DNA of 51,234 nucleotides. It comes from an uncultured Mordavella sp. GTDB lineage: Bacteria > Bacillota > Clostridia > Lachnospirales > Lachnospiraceae. The translations under genes and the position numbers were made by a program. The notes under the pieces were generated by a model that was not told the DNA's origin, made no database searches, and saw only the letters and a program-made list of their open reading frames with translations. Below, piece after piece: positions 28,362-36,737 of this stretch (within the stretch, counting starts at the first letter, position 1; the number at the start of each line of letters is the position of its first letter). The stretch spans positions 1-51,234 of the forward strand of contig CABPCP010000012.1 of assembly GCA_902406105.1 (NCBI GenBank). Reading direction: 5' to 3'.

Positions 28362-29159
28362 ATGTATCGCGAAGAACTAATGAAGCAAAAGAAAAATAAA
28401 GTAGCCGGGTTGTATCCCATATGTAAGATAGAATTATTGGGACTATATATCATACTGATCATACTGGCGAATATTATTCAGATTAAAAGCCTGCCTATTC
28501 TACTGGTTCCGCTGTCCTTTTGCATTCCTTTGATATTTGCGGTCAGCGGGCAGATAAAAGATTTTTTTTCATTTATTAGAGGTCTTGGCTTTTTAGCATG
28601 TTTTGTGTTTCTAGTCCAGACATTTTTGATCAAGGGAAGCGAACCAGTGCTTTTGTGGCAGTGGGGAATTCTTCACATTTATCAAGATGGTTTGGCGAAA
28701 GGGATGACATTAGCGTTTAATATTTTGAATGTAGCAGGGATTTTTTTCTGGTTGTTTAAGACTTCAAGCTATCAGGAAATTACCCACGCAATGGAGCAAA
28801 GCGGGTTAAATCATAAAGCGGCGTATATCTTTCTTTCCACTTTTAAGATGACAGATGTGATGCGGATGAATGTCTATACCATTATGGATGCGCAGAGGGC
28901 AAGAGGAGTAGAGACAGAAGGAAATGTTTTTGTAAGGGCAAAAGCGTTTGTTCCGATCATTATTCCGTTGGTAGTAAATGCCATGCTGGAGGTAGGAGAA
29001 CGCGCGCTGACGCTGGAATCTAAAGCGTTTTCTGTACAATGCGAGAAAACGATCATGATTCCAGCCACTCGAAACGGATATGAAAAAATCGCGTTGACTA
29101 TTTCCGTAATTATTGTACTTTGCGCAATAGGAGGAACAGTTATATGGCTGATAAGATAA
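28362..29159 (+). CDS. ECF transporter transmembrane component EcfT
   Basis: The 265-residue protein has about five membrane helices (first near 18-50) and a cytoplasmic region with the EcfT coupling motif ARG in DAQRARGVETEG; the second usual ARG-like motif is altered (TLESKAFS). It couples ATP hydrolysis by the two EcfA subunits to the S-component. ATG 28362 follows GGAGG by four bases. The following ATPase gene overlaps its end by 16 bases. Confidence 0.85.
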   Translation: MYREELMKQKKNKVAGLYPICKIELLGLYIILIILANIIQIKSLPILLVPLSFCIPLIFAVSGQIKDFFSFIRGLGFLACFVFLVQTFLIKGSEPVLLWQWGILHIYQDGLAKGMTLAFNILNVAGIFFWLFKTSSYQEITHAMEQSGLNHKAAYIFLSTFKMTDVMRMNVYTIMDAQRARGVETEGNVFVRAKAFVPIIIPLVVNAMLEVGERALTLESKAFSVQCEKTIMIPATRNGYEKIALTISVIIVLCAIGGTVIWLIR

Positions 29160-29989
29160 TCGAATTAAAAGATGTGACCTATACATATCCCCTTGTAAAG
29201 AAACCAGCAGTGAAAAACATTAATTTAAGCTTGGAAGCGGGTAAACTCTATGGGATCATCGGAGGAAACGGATCGGGAAAAACCACACTGTGCGTGATTG
29301 TATGTGGGTTTGCTACGAAATTCGAGAAAGGGGAATTGAAAGGAGAGGTCCTGATCAAGGGAAAGGATATCGATTCTTATGGTCCTGGCGAAGTATCCAG
29401 AATGATGGGATATGTGCTGCAGAATCCGTTCAGCCAGATTTCTGGTGTCCGGGAAACGGTCTTGGAAGAGATTGCCTATGGACTAGAAAATCTTGGAGTC
29501 AATCCGGAAGAAATGGAAGAAAAAGTGGTAAATATCGCGAGGAAGACGGACATTGAAGGCCTTCTTATGAAAAATCCATTTGAATTGTCCGGCGGTCAGC
29601 AGCAGAGAGTGGCCCTTGCCTCTGTGCTGGTGCTGGATCCCGAGATTTTAGTCATTGATGAACCGACTTCTCAGTTAGATCCAGAAGGAACAGAAAGTAT
29701 CTTTAAGATTATTCGGACTTTAAAAGAAGAGGGAAAGACAATCCTTCTGGTGGAACACAAGATCGATCTTTTGGCAGAATATGCAGATGAAGTGATCGTG
29801 CTTGAGGATGGAGAAAATATTGTAAATGGTCCGGTGCATGAAGTGCTTGTGGATAGGAGCCTAGAACAGCATGGCATACAGCTTCCTCAGATCAGCGTGA
29901 TTTTTGACGAATTGAGGAAAAAAGGGCTTGATTTCGGAAAGATACCAGTTACTTATGAAGAGGCGCGGAAGCTGTTAATAGCCACGTAG
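29144..29989 (+). CDS. ECF transporter ATPase (EcfA, canonical subunit)
   Basis: This 281-residue ABC ATPase has an intact set of motifs: Walker A GGNGSGKTT, Q-loop LQNPFSQI, signature LSGGQQQRVALA, Walker B ILVIDEPTSQLD and H-loop VEHKID. It pairs with the next gene's ATPase to form an asymmetric heterodimer. AGGAGG lies before ATG 29144, inside the end of the EcfT gene, so translation is coupled. Confidence 0.93.
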   Translation: MADKIIELKDVTYTYPLVKKPAVKNINLSLEAGKLYGIIGGNGSGKTTLCVIVCGFATKFEKGELKGEVLIKGKDIDSYGPGEVSRMMGYVLQNPFSQISGVRETVLEEIAYGLENLGVNPEEMEEKVVNIARKTDIEGLLMKNPFELSGGQQQRVALASVLVLDPEILVIDEPTSQLDPEGTESIFKIIRTLKEEGKTILLVEHKIDLLAEYADEVIVLEDGENIVNGPVHEVLVDRSLEQHGIQLPQISVIFDELRKKGLDFGKIPVTYEEARKLLIAT

Positions 29990-30001
29990 AAAGGAGAAGA
30001 T

Positions 30002-30823
30002 ATGGGAGATATTCTGTTGGACCATGTGTCCTTTACCTATAAAAACGGATATGAAGCTGTATCTGACGTGACACTTTCTATCCGGCAGGGAGAGAGAGTT
30101 GCGATTCTGGGACAAAATGGAGCTGGGAAAACAACAACGGTAAAAATGATGAATAACCTGCAGAGGCCGACCAAGGGAACAGTTATGGTTGGGGATAAAA
30201 ATACCAAAGATTATACCACTGCTCAGATTTCTAAAGAGGTAGGGTATGTATTTCAGAATCCGGACGATCAGATTTTTCACGCCACCGTACAGGAAGAAGT
30301 AGAATTTGGTCCCCGCAAAGCCCTGGGGCTTACGGAAGATGAGATCAGCGGACGCTGCGAAAGAGCATTGGAACTGACTGGATTGGCTGACGAAAAGGAT
30401 GAAAATCCATTTGAACTGCCATTGTCAATCCGCAAATTTGTGGCAATTGCCGCAATCATTGCCTCAGATCCTGCGGTGTACATCTTTGATGAACCGACTG
30501 CCGGACAAGACCGGGAAGGCCTGCTTCGCTTGAATCGAATCATTGAGGAACTGCAGGCTGACGGAAAGACGGTAATCACCATTACTCATGATATTGAATT
30601 TGCCATCAATACATTTCACAGGATTATTGTCATGGCTAAGAAGAAGGTGATTCAGGAGGGAACACCGGAGGAGATTTTTCACAACGATGAGGTGTTGAAA
30701 AAATCTATGCTGAAGACCCCTTATGTAATTCGACTGGCAAGAGAATTGGGACTTGGAGAAACAGTCACCACAAACGAGGAATTTATTGAAGCACTGATAA
30801 GGAGTAAACAAGATGAACTTTAA
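30002..30823 (+). CDS. ECF transporter ATPase (EcfA', degenerate signature)
   Basis: The 273-residue ATPase keeps Walker A (GQNGAGKTT), Q-loop (FQNPDDQI), Walker B (VYIFDEPTAGQD) and H-loop (ITHDIEF). The ABC signature LSGGQ is replaced: the sequence reads LPLSIRKFVAIA. One of the two composite ATP sites in the heterodimer should therefore be catalytically weak. AAGGAG lies 5 bases before the start. The SIS gene overlaps its end by 11 bases, tying the importer to the enzymes by translation. Confidence 0.92.
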   Translation: MGDILLDHVSFTYKNGYEAVSDVTLSIRQGERVAILGQNGAGKTTTVKMMNNLQRPTKGTVMVGDKNTKDYTTAQISKEVGYVFQNPDDQIFHATVQEEVEFGPRKALGLTEDEISGRCERALELTGLADEKDENPFELPLSIRKFVAIAAIIASDPAVYIFDEPTAGQDREGLLRLNRIIEELQADGKTVITITHDIEFAINTFHRIIVMAKKKVIQEGTPEEIFHNDEVLKKSMLKTPYVIRLARELGLGETVTTNEEFIEALIRSKQDEL

Positions 30824-32003
30824 GATTACACCACCATTACTAAGAGAAGATTCCATATTGAATGAGGAAGATAAGGCATTGCTGAAAGACCTGTACGAAG
30901 AAGAAGGAGATAACACTTGGCGGACTGTAGCGGGAGATGATCCGTTGGATGAGAGAAGGTTGAAACGAAATTCCTACACCTATGAAGAATTGAAAGCGCA
31001 GCCGGATAAAATCAGAGAAACACTGCAAAAGGAAAAAGAAGCTATTGCGCGGACGGCAGAAGTATTAAGTAAAAAACCAATCCGGCAGATTTATATGGTA
31101 GGCTGCGGGGATTCTGTGGCGGCTTTGCGGGGCGTCCGCTATTTTCTGGAAACGCTTTTGGGAATTCCCTGCAAAGAAGAAGATGCTCTGGATTTTGCGT
31201 ACTACAACAGCGGGGCTGTGGGAGAGGATACTTTAGTGATTACCTTATCCTCCAGCGGAAGAACAATCCGGGTACTGGAAGCTCTTCTGACAGCTAGAGC
31301 CCGCGGGGCGCAAACGCTCGCCCTTTCCAATACGCCGGGTTCTCCCTTGATGGAAGCGGCGACAGCCGGGATTTTGATCCACGCTTCCCGGAAAGGATGG
31401 CCGACTCAGTCGTCCACTTCCGCGATGGCTACAGTGGTACAGCTGGGAATTGAACTTGCGCGCTGCTTAGGGGTTGATGAAAAAAAAATAGTATATTATG
31501 AAGAGCAGTTTCAAAAGATTCCTGGGCTTATGGAGCAGGCGGTTTCTATGACGGAGGAAAAGATGAAATCTATGGCGGCAAAGCTTTACCATGAGAAAAT
31601 TTTCTTTTTCTGCGGCGGCGGTCCCTTCTTCACTTGCGCAGAGTACGGGGCGGCAAAGGTGAAAGAAGCAACGCCTGGATATGCGGTGCCGGTACAGCTG
31701 GAAGAGTTCCATCATTATAATACAGTGAAAAAGGGAGACTCCCTGTTTTTGGTGGCTCCTTCCGGAGCGTCCCTACATCGTGGACTTGAAACAATATGGG
31801 CCTGCAAAGAATTGGAAGGTAATGTATACGTACTGACAACGGAAGGAGAAAACAGACTGGCAGAAGAAGCGGACGAGGCAATCCTGCTTCCAGAAGCGGA
31901 AGAGTGTTTTGCCAACTTTGTGTATGCGGTTCCGCTGCAGATGTTTGGATATTATCTTTCTGTGGAGCAGGAAAGGGAAGCAAAGGAAAATTTAGAGAAA
32001 TAG
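30813..32003 (+). CDS. Double-SIS phosphosugar isomerase/deglycase-like protein
   Basis: The 396-residue protein has two SIS domains. The first (about 88-200) shows VGCGDS (96-101) and SSSGRT (146-151). The second begins at FFCGGGPFF and contains LEEFHHYNTVKKGD, which lines up with the Glu/His catalytic segment of GlmS isomerase and of FrlB/FraB deglycases. There is no N-terminal glutaminase domain. Relatives isomerise sugar phosphates or split phosphorylated Amadori compounds. An N-terminal extension of about 85 residues is longer than in FrlB. Adjacent PfkB kinase supports a kinase-then-deglycase pair; the exact substrate is unknown. Confidence 0.82.
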   Translation: MNFKITPPLLREDSILNEEDKALLKDLYEEEGDNTWRTVAGDDPLDERRLKRNSYTYEELKAQPDKIRETLQKEKEAIARTAEVLSKKPIRQIYMVGCGDSVAALRGVRYFLETLLGIPCKEEDALDFAYYNSGAVGEDTLVITLSSSGRTIRVLEALLTARARGAQTLALSNTPGSPLMEAATAGILIHASRKGWPTQSSTSAMATVVQLGIELARCLGVDEKKIVYYEEQFQKIPGLMEQAVSMTEEKMKSMAAKLYHEKIFFFCGGGPFFTCAEYGAAKVKEATPGYAVPVQLEEFHHYNTVKKGDSLFLVAPSGASLHRGLETIWACKELEGNVYVLTTEGENRLAEEADEAILLPEAEECFANFVYAVPLQMFGYYLSVEQEREAKENLEK

Positions 32004-32015
32004 GAGCATAAGGAT

Positions 32016-32996
32016 ATGGATTATGTAGCAGTTGGCTGCTTTTCTATTGATAATATCATCAATACAAGAGGAGTAAAAAAATTAAATGTCTTTGGTGGAA
32101 ATGCGGCGTTTGGGGCGGCTGGGATTTACTTGTGGCACGAGGGAAACGTAGGAATCGTATCCAGAAAGGGAACTGATATCCCAAGCGAATGGATCCAGAT
32201 GCTGAAAGACCGGAAAATTGATACAATAGGAGTTCGTGATGTGCCTATGCGCCATATGATGTTTGCGGGAATGGTTTATGATGAAAACGGGGAACGCAGA
32301 GAAGTTACTTTTAATGAAGACGAACAAAGCGAGGAATTGATTGCGGGCTTCCCGGTGATGACACCGGAGATGGTAACGATGGCTCATGAAAAATTTGCGC
32401 CCACAGTGGAAGATATTCCAGAGGAATATGGGGATGCAGATGTGTTCCTGGCAGCCCGTCATTATGACCGGCAGCTAAGTTACGCAAAATATTTCCGCGA
32501 GAAAAATCCAGACGGAATTATTATTCTGGATACTGGAAAAGACTATATGAAACCAGAATGTATAGATAAACTGCCGGAGCTTTTTGGTCTGGTGGATGTG
32601 GTAATTCCAAGTGAAGTAGAGGTGAAGGGACTATTTGGAGATATTCCGATGGCAGAAGCCGCGGAGAAAATGATTCAGCTTGGGGCTAAAAATGTAGTGA
32701 TCAAAATCGGAAAGCGTGGCTGCCTGGTCTATGTAAATAAAGAGATTATCTTTGTAAACGCCTATCATTCCGATGTGGTGAAAGATCCTACCGGCGCAGG
32801 GGACAGCTTCTGTGGAGGATTCCTGGTAGGATACAAGAAGACCCGCGATCTGGTAACAGCGGCAAAATATGGCACAGTTTCCTCTTCCTTTATCATCGAG
32901 GATTTTGGGATCGAGCCGGCGCTCCACATCAGTAAGGAAATGGCAGAGAAACGCCTGCAGGAAGTTGTTTGTTATACGATGGAGGGAAAAGAATGA
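32016..32996 (+). CDS. PfkB-family carbohydrate kinase
   Basis: The 326-residue ribokinase-fold enzyme begins YVAVGCFSIDNIINTRG, has the sugar-binding GGNAAFGAAG near 28-37, and ends with the PfkB signature DPTGAGDSFCGGFL including the catalytic Asp. It should phosphorylate a sugar or sugar conjugate imported by the upstream ECF system. With the SIS protein it resembles FrlD/FrlB or FraD/FraB pairs, but similarity alone does not give the substrate. It overlaps the BtpA/SgcQ gene by four bases (ATGA). Confidence 0.88.
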   Translation: MDYVAVGCFSIDNIINTRGVKKLNVFGGNAAFGAAGIYLWHEGNVGIVSRKGTDIPSEWIQMLKDRKIDTIGVRDVPMRHMMFAGMVYDENGERREVTFNEDEQSEELIAGFPVMTPEMVTMAHEKFAPTVEDIPEEYGDADVFLAARHYDRQLSYAKYFREKNPDGIIILDTGKDYMKPECIDKLPELFGLVDVVIPSEVEVKGLFGDIPMAEAAEKMIQLGAKNVVIKIGKRGCLVYVNKEIIFVNAYHSDVVKDPTGAGDSFCGGFLVGYKKTRDLVTAAKYGTVSSSFIIEDFGIEPALHISKEMAEKRLQEVVCYTMEGKE

Positions 32997-33778
32997 GATA
33001 CGCAGAGAAACCGATTATCATAGGCGCAGTCCATCTGCCCTATTACGGAAGAAATAATCCGAGTCAGTCGGTCGCGGGCCTGGAAGAGTATGTGATGACC
33101 AATGTAAGAGTTCATATAGAAAACGGGATCGACACCCTGTATCTTCAAGATGAAAATTTAAATCTCGGTCCGGCTCAGCCAGAGACGATTGCAATCATGG
33201 CCGCTCTTGGGAAAATGGTAAAAAGTGAATTCCCTAAAATGAAACTTGGCATGATCATGCAGTCTCATGACGGAATCGCGCCGATTGCGGCGGCTACGGC
33301 AGCAGGTGCGGATTTCGTGAGAATCAAGGTGTTTGCAGGAACGATGTACAAAGCAGAAGGTATCCGGCAGGGAGTAGGACAGACAGCAGTACAGTATCGT
33401 ACCATGTTAAATTCTTCAGTAAAAATCTGTGCGGATGTTCACGATAGGGAAGGAATTCCGATGCCTGGAGTCCCGATTTCCATGGCAATCGGATGGGCAG
33501 ACCGAGCAGGCGCGGATGCGTTCATTCTGACAGGACATGATTATAAAGAAACCCTGCGATACCTGGAGGAAGCAGAGAAAATGGAGCTTGGAAAACCGGC
33601 GCTGGTGGGCGGATCTGTTAATGAGGGAAACATTTATGAAATCCTGGATCACTGTGAAGGGGCAGTTGTCAGCAGCTCTCTTATGCTGGATGAACCTATT
33701 CCGGGGAGCCTGCTTCACTGGGATGCAGAGAAGATCAAGAGATTTGTAGACAAAGTGGCAAATTATCGAAAAGAGTAA
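32993..33778 (+). CDS. BtpA/SgcQ family protein
   Basis: The 261-residue protein matches the BtpA/SgcQ TIM-barrel family: GAVHLPYYGR near the start, YLQDENLNLG, GADFVRIKVFAGT, a conserved KICADVHDREG and a C-terminal LVGGSVNEGN phosphate-binding-like loop. E. coli SgcQ sits in a carbohydrate operon; cyanobacterial BtpA affects photosystem I. No enzymatic activity is established in what I know. The fold and context suggest a phosphosugar lyase or nucleosidase-like step. ATG 32993 overlaps the previous stop by 4 bases and has GGAGG 7 bases upstream. Confidence 0.88.
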   Translation: MRYAEKPIIIGAVHLPYYGRNNPSQSVAGLEEYVMTNVRVHIENGIDTLYLQDENLNLGPAQPETIAIMAALGKMVKSEFPKMKLGMIMQSHDGIAPIAAATAAGADFVRIKVFAGTMYKAEGIRQGVGQTAVQYRTMLNSSVKICADVHDREGIPMPGVPISMAIGWADRAGADAFILTGHDYKETLRYLEEAEKMELGKPALVGGSVNEGNIYEILDHCEGAVVSSSLMLDEPIPGSLLHWDAEKIKRFVDKVANYRKE

Positions 33779-33784
33779 AGAGAT

Positions 33785-35107
33785 ATGTATGATGTGATCA
33801 TTTGCGGAGGGCAGGTTGTCACTCCCTTGGGTATAAAAGAATTGGATATCGGCATCCAAGATGGGAAGATTACCGCGTTGTCAGAAGTGGGAATGTGTGA
33901 AGAGGTCGTTCCCAGGATTGATGCTTCTGGGAAATATATCCTGCCTGGCGGGATTGATGTTCATGTGCATATGAACGATCTAGGAGCAGAAGAAATGGAA
34001 GATTGGCGGCATGGGTCTCTGGCCGCTGCGGTTGGAGGAATCACAACGGTAGTGGATATGCCAATCGATAATGTGCCCTCTACAACGGACAGCAAGAGCA
34101 TGCGCAGAAAACTAGAACGTATACGGGGTAATTCCTATGTGGATTACCTATTGTGGGGAGGACTTACCGCAGATAATCTGGAGAAACTGCCGGGGATGTT
34201 GGAAGAAGGAGCTGTCGGATTTAAAACTTTTCTTATAGACAGCAGCGGAGAAGATTTTGGCAGGACGACGGATGGAGTCCTCTTGGAAGCAATGAAGGCG
34301 GCGGCAAAAGAAGACTTCCCGATTATGATCCATGCGGAAAATGATGAACTGAATCAATATTATACGGAACAATACGGAACCAGTACAGACTGGGCGGATT
34401 GGTCTAAAATGCATCCGGAATCAGGGGAGTTGGAAGCCGTGGCAAAATGTTTGGTGTTTGCCGGAATAACAGGAGCCAGGATTCACATTGCCCATGTCAG
34501 CAGCGCAAAGACGGCGGATATGATTGAAGTTGCCAGACGAAAAGGGATAAGAGTCACCTGTGAAACCTGTCCCCATTATCTGATTTTTACCGATCAGGAC
34601 TATGAAGAAAAGGGGGCCCTCCTAAAATGTGCCCCTCCGGTCCGGGATGAAAAAAATCGCCAAAGATTATGGGAGGCGCTAAATGATGGGCGGATTGATA
34701 TGATTTCGTCTGACCATTCGCCGAGCCAAGGAGGAAAAGAGTATCACTGGATCAAGGAAGCATGGGCGGGAATCGCAGGAATCCAGAACACGTTGCTGGC
34801 AATGTATTCGGAAGGATTTTGCAAAGGAAAGATTTCTCTGGAACAAGTGGCGGCAGTCTGTTCCGCAAATCCAGCGCAGATGCTTGGAATCAGCAGACAT
34901 AAAGGAAGTATTGAGGTGGGAAAGGACGCAGATTTAGTTATATTGGATCCAAAGAAAGACACGATTTTTAAAAGGGATCAAATGAAAATGAAAGTAAAGG
35001 AAAGCGTCTACGAGAATTATCATTTCCGTGGCCGGATTGAACGCAGCTTTCTCCGGGGAAGGGAAGTGACAGAAGGCGCGCCGGCGGGACGCTATATACG
35101 CAGGTGA
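33785..35107 (+). CDS. Allantoinase/dihydropyrimidinase-like cyclic amidohydrolase
   Basis: The 440-residue enzyme has every metal ligand of the dihydroorotase/allantoinase group: His60 and His62 (DVHVH), carbamylated Lys147 (GFKTF), His183 (MIHAEND), His237 (HIAHVSS) and Asp310 (SSDHSP). It should hydrolyse a cyclic amide such as allantoin, a hydantoin or a dihydropyrimidine. The ribosome site is weak and it follows the BtpA/SgcQ gene by 6 bases, so coupling is likely. A PucR gene follows within 5 bases, the kind of regulator often linked to purine or allantoin use. The specific substrate is inferred only at class level. Confidence 0.87.
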   Translation: MYDVIICGGQVVTPLGIKELDIGIQDGKITALSEVGMCEEVVPRIDASGKYILPGGIDVHVHMNDLGAEEMEDWRHGSLAAAVGGITTVVDMPIDNVPSTTDSKSMRRKLERIRGNSYVDYLLWGGLTADNLEKLPGMLEEGAVGFKTFLIDSSGEDFGRTTDGVLLEAMKAAAKEDFPIMIHAENDELNQYYTEQYGTSTDWADWSKMHPESGELEAVAKCLVFAGITGARIHIAHVSSAKTADMIEVARRKGIRVTCETCPHYLIFTDQDYEEKGALLKCAPPVRDEKNRQRLWEALNDGRIDMISSDHSPSQGGKEYHWIKEAWAGIAGIQNTLLAMYSEGFCKGKISLEQVAAVCSANPAQMLGISRHKGSIEVGKDADLVILDPKKDTIFKRDQMKMKVKESVYENYHFRGRIERSFLRGREVTEGAPAGRYIRR

Positions 35108-35111
35108 TTGA

Positions 35112-35264
35112 ATGAAGACGAATTTGGAGTGGCTGATAACAAAGAGCGGACTGAAGAATATACGATGCGTTTCCGGACGGGATGGATTGGATACACGGAT
35201 AGACGGTGTCAGTGTGGTGGATAGTCCGGGAGCTGTCAAATAGGCGAAGCCAGACGAATTATCC
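35112..35264 (+). pseudogene. N-terminal PucR-domain segment cut by in-frame TAG
   Basis: From ATG 35112 the frame reads 43 residues (including SGRDGLDTRIDGVSVVDSPG) to TAG at 35241-35243. It then continues in the same frame (AKPDELSMTTGYLLVDDPQG) into the long PucR reading frame at 35265. Together these two parts make the standard PucR N-terminal domain, whose ...LTTGYL motif straddles the break. The stop falls where relatives often have Trp, so TGG to TAG is the simplest change. Confidence 0.8.
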
Positions 35265-36737
35265 ATGACCACGGGATATCTGCTGGTAGATGATCCGCAA
35301 GGACAGCGAAAACTTATACGGGAGTTAAAAAAAGCTAAAAGCGCGGGCCTGGCAGTGAAGGTTAAGAGTTATTTTGATGAAATACCGGAAACAATGATCG
35401 AGGAGGCGCAAAAAACAGGGCTTCCCCTGCTGGAAATTCCTTATTACTATTCTTTTTCTGAGATCAGTCAGACGATTTATAATCATATTTTTGAGATGAA
35501 TTATCAGACTAGAATTAAGGAACAACGGCTGATAGAAGATATTTCTGATATCTTTTTCTCTAAACGGGGAGTTTTGGAGATTGTATATCGAATCGCGGAA
35601 CATTTAAAACGGACGGTAATTCTGACAGATGGGGATCTCCGGTGCGTATACGCGGCCAAAAAGATGTCAGATAAAAAGATTTGCGCAAAAGATGACCAGA
35701 TTCGAAGAAGCGGGAGTTTCGAAGAAGGCCATGGAGAGTTCTTTTTCTCTGATAAAACATGTAGAAAAGCGTATTGTGTAAATATACCGGATGCGCATAG
35801 CTATCTTCTGATCTTGGAGGAGAAACAGCGTATAACAAAGGACGAAGAATGCCTGATCGAACGATGTAATAAAATCCTGAGTATGGGTCTGGAACAGGTG
35901 AAAAACCGTAGAGGGGAGCCATATGACCTAGAAGATGTATATTACCAGAAGCTTTATGAATATCTGAGCGACCTGAAACCCTATACAGGAGCCGACCTGA
36001 AAAATCTTCTGCAGGAGCTGGAATTTCCTATAGAAAAGAAGCGGATTGTCCTGCTGGTCCAGCCGGAGAGGGAGCAGGAAGTTGAAGCGGATGTAAAAAG
36101 AATTTTGAAACAGGAAATCCTAAAATGCAGAGAATTGAGAGGTTTTGGCTCCTGCGTTTTTTATCATAATGATAAATATATCATATATCTTTTTGCGGGC
36201 ATACAAAAAAGCGAACCTTTCATGGAATATGCGGCGGGGTGCCTGGCAGACGATATCTTGGAAAAATTTTACTCTTTGCCGCAAAAATACGAAGTACGGA
36301 TTGGAGTTGGCAAAAGCAGTCAAGATATGGCGGGAATACGCCGAAGCTATCAAGAAGCGGAAAAGGCGCTGGAATTGGGGGAAAGAATCGATCTTAAGAC
36401 AGGGAAATTTATGTTTGGAAAACTGGCGGTTTATGATTATCTGCTTCAGTATCCGGTTAAAGACAAGGGACAGCTTGCAGGGAATATCCAATACTTGCTG
36501 AATTATGATGAGCAAAACAATACAGAACTGACCCGGACGCTGATGAAGTTTTTGGAATGTAAGTTTAACGTAAGCGAGACGGCAAAAGAGTTATATATTC
36601 ATAGAAATACATTGATCAATCGGATGAATAAGATTAAAGAACTTTTGTACAATGATCTGGAATCTATGGATTCGCTGATTCCCTTGTGCATAGAGGTATA
36701 TGCTTATCAACTATTTTTGTTAGGAGGTAAATCATGA
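35265..36737 (+). CDS. PucR-family transcriptional regulator (N-terminus disrupted)
   Basis: The uninterrupted frame encodes 490 residues: the end of a PucR N-terminal domain (TTGYLLVDDPQGQ, then VKVKSYFDEIPE), a central GGDEF-like/PucR middle region, and a C-terminal HTH_30 domain (CKFNVSETAKELYIHRNTLINRMNKI). It should regulate the surrounding island. ATG 35265 has no ribosome site before it, and the true N-terminus lies upstream beyond an in-frame TAG (35241-35243), so the gene is a probable nonsense mutant unless the stop is suppressed or is a sequence error. Its end overlaps the next start by 4 bases. Confidence 0.85.
   Translation: MTTGYLLVDDPQGQRKLIRELKKAKSAGLAVKVKSYFDEIPETMIEEAQKTGLPLLEIPYYYSFSEISQTIYNHIFEMNYQTRIKEQRLIEDISDIFFSKRGVLEIVYRIAEHLKRTVILTDGDLRCVYAAKKMSDKKICAKDDQIRRSGSFEEGHGEFFFSDKTCRKAYCVNIPDAHSYLLILEEKQRITKDEECLIERCNKILSMGLEQVKNRRGEPYDLEDVYYQKLYEYLSDLKPYTGADLKNLLQELEFPIEKKRIVLLVQPEREQEVEADVKRILKQEILKCRELRGFGSCVFYHNDKYIIYLFAGIQKSEPFMEYAAGCLADDILEKFYSLPQKYEVRIGVGKSSQDMAGIRRSYQEAEKALELGERIDLKTGKFMFGKLAVYDYLLQYPVKDKGQLAGNIQYLLNYDEQNNTELTRTLMKFLECKFNVSETAKELYIHRNTLINRMNKIKELLYNDLESMDSLIPLCIEVYAYQLFLLGGKS

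Noticed and set aside
35241..35243. TAG read as pyrrolysine or selenocysteine-style recoding
   Set aside because: No pyl genes or recoding structure are seen, and PucR regulators are not known to need such residues; a nonsense change or error is simpler.
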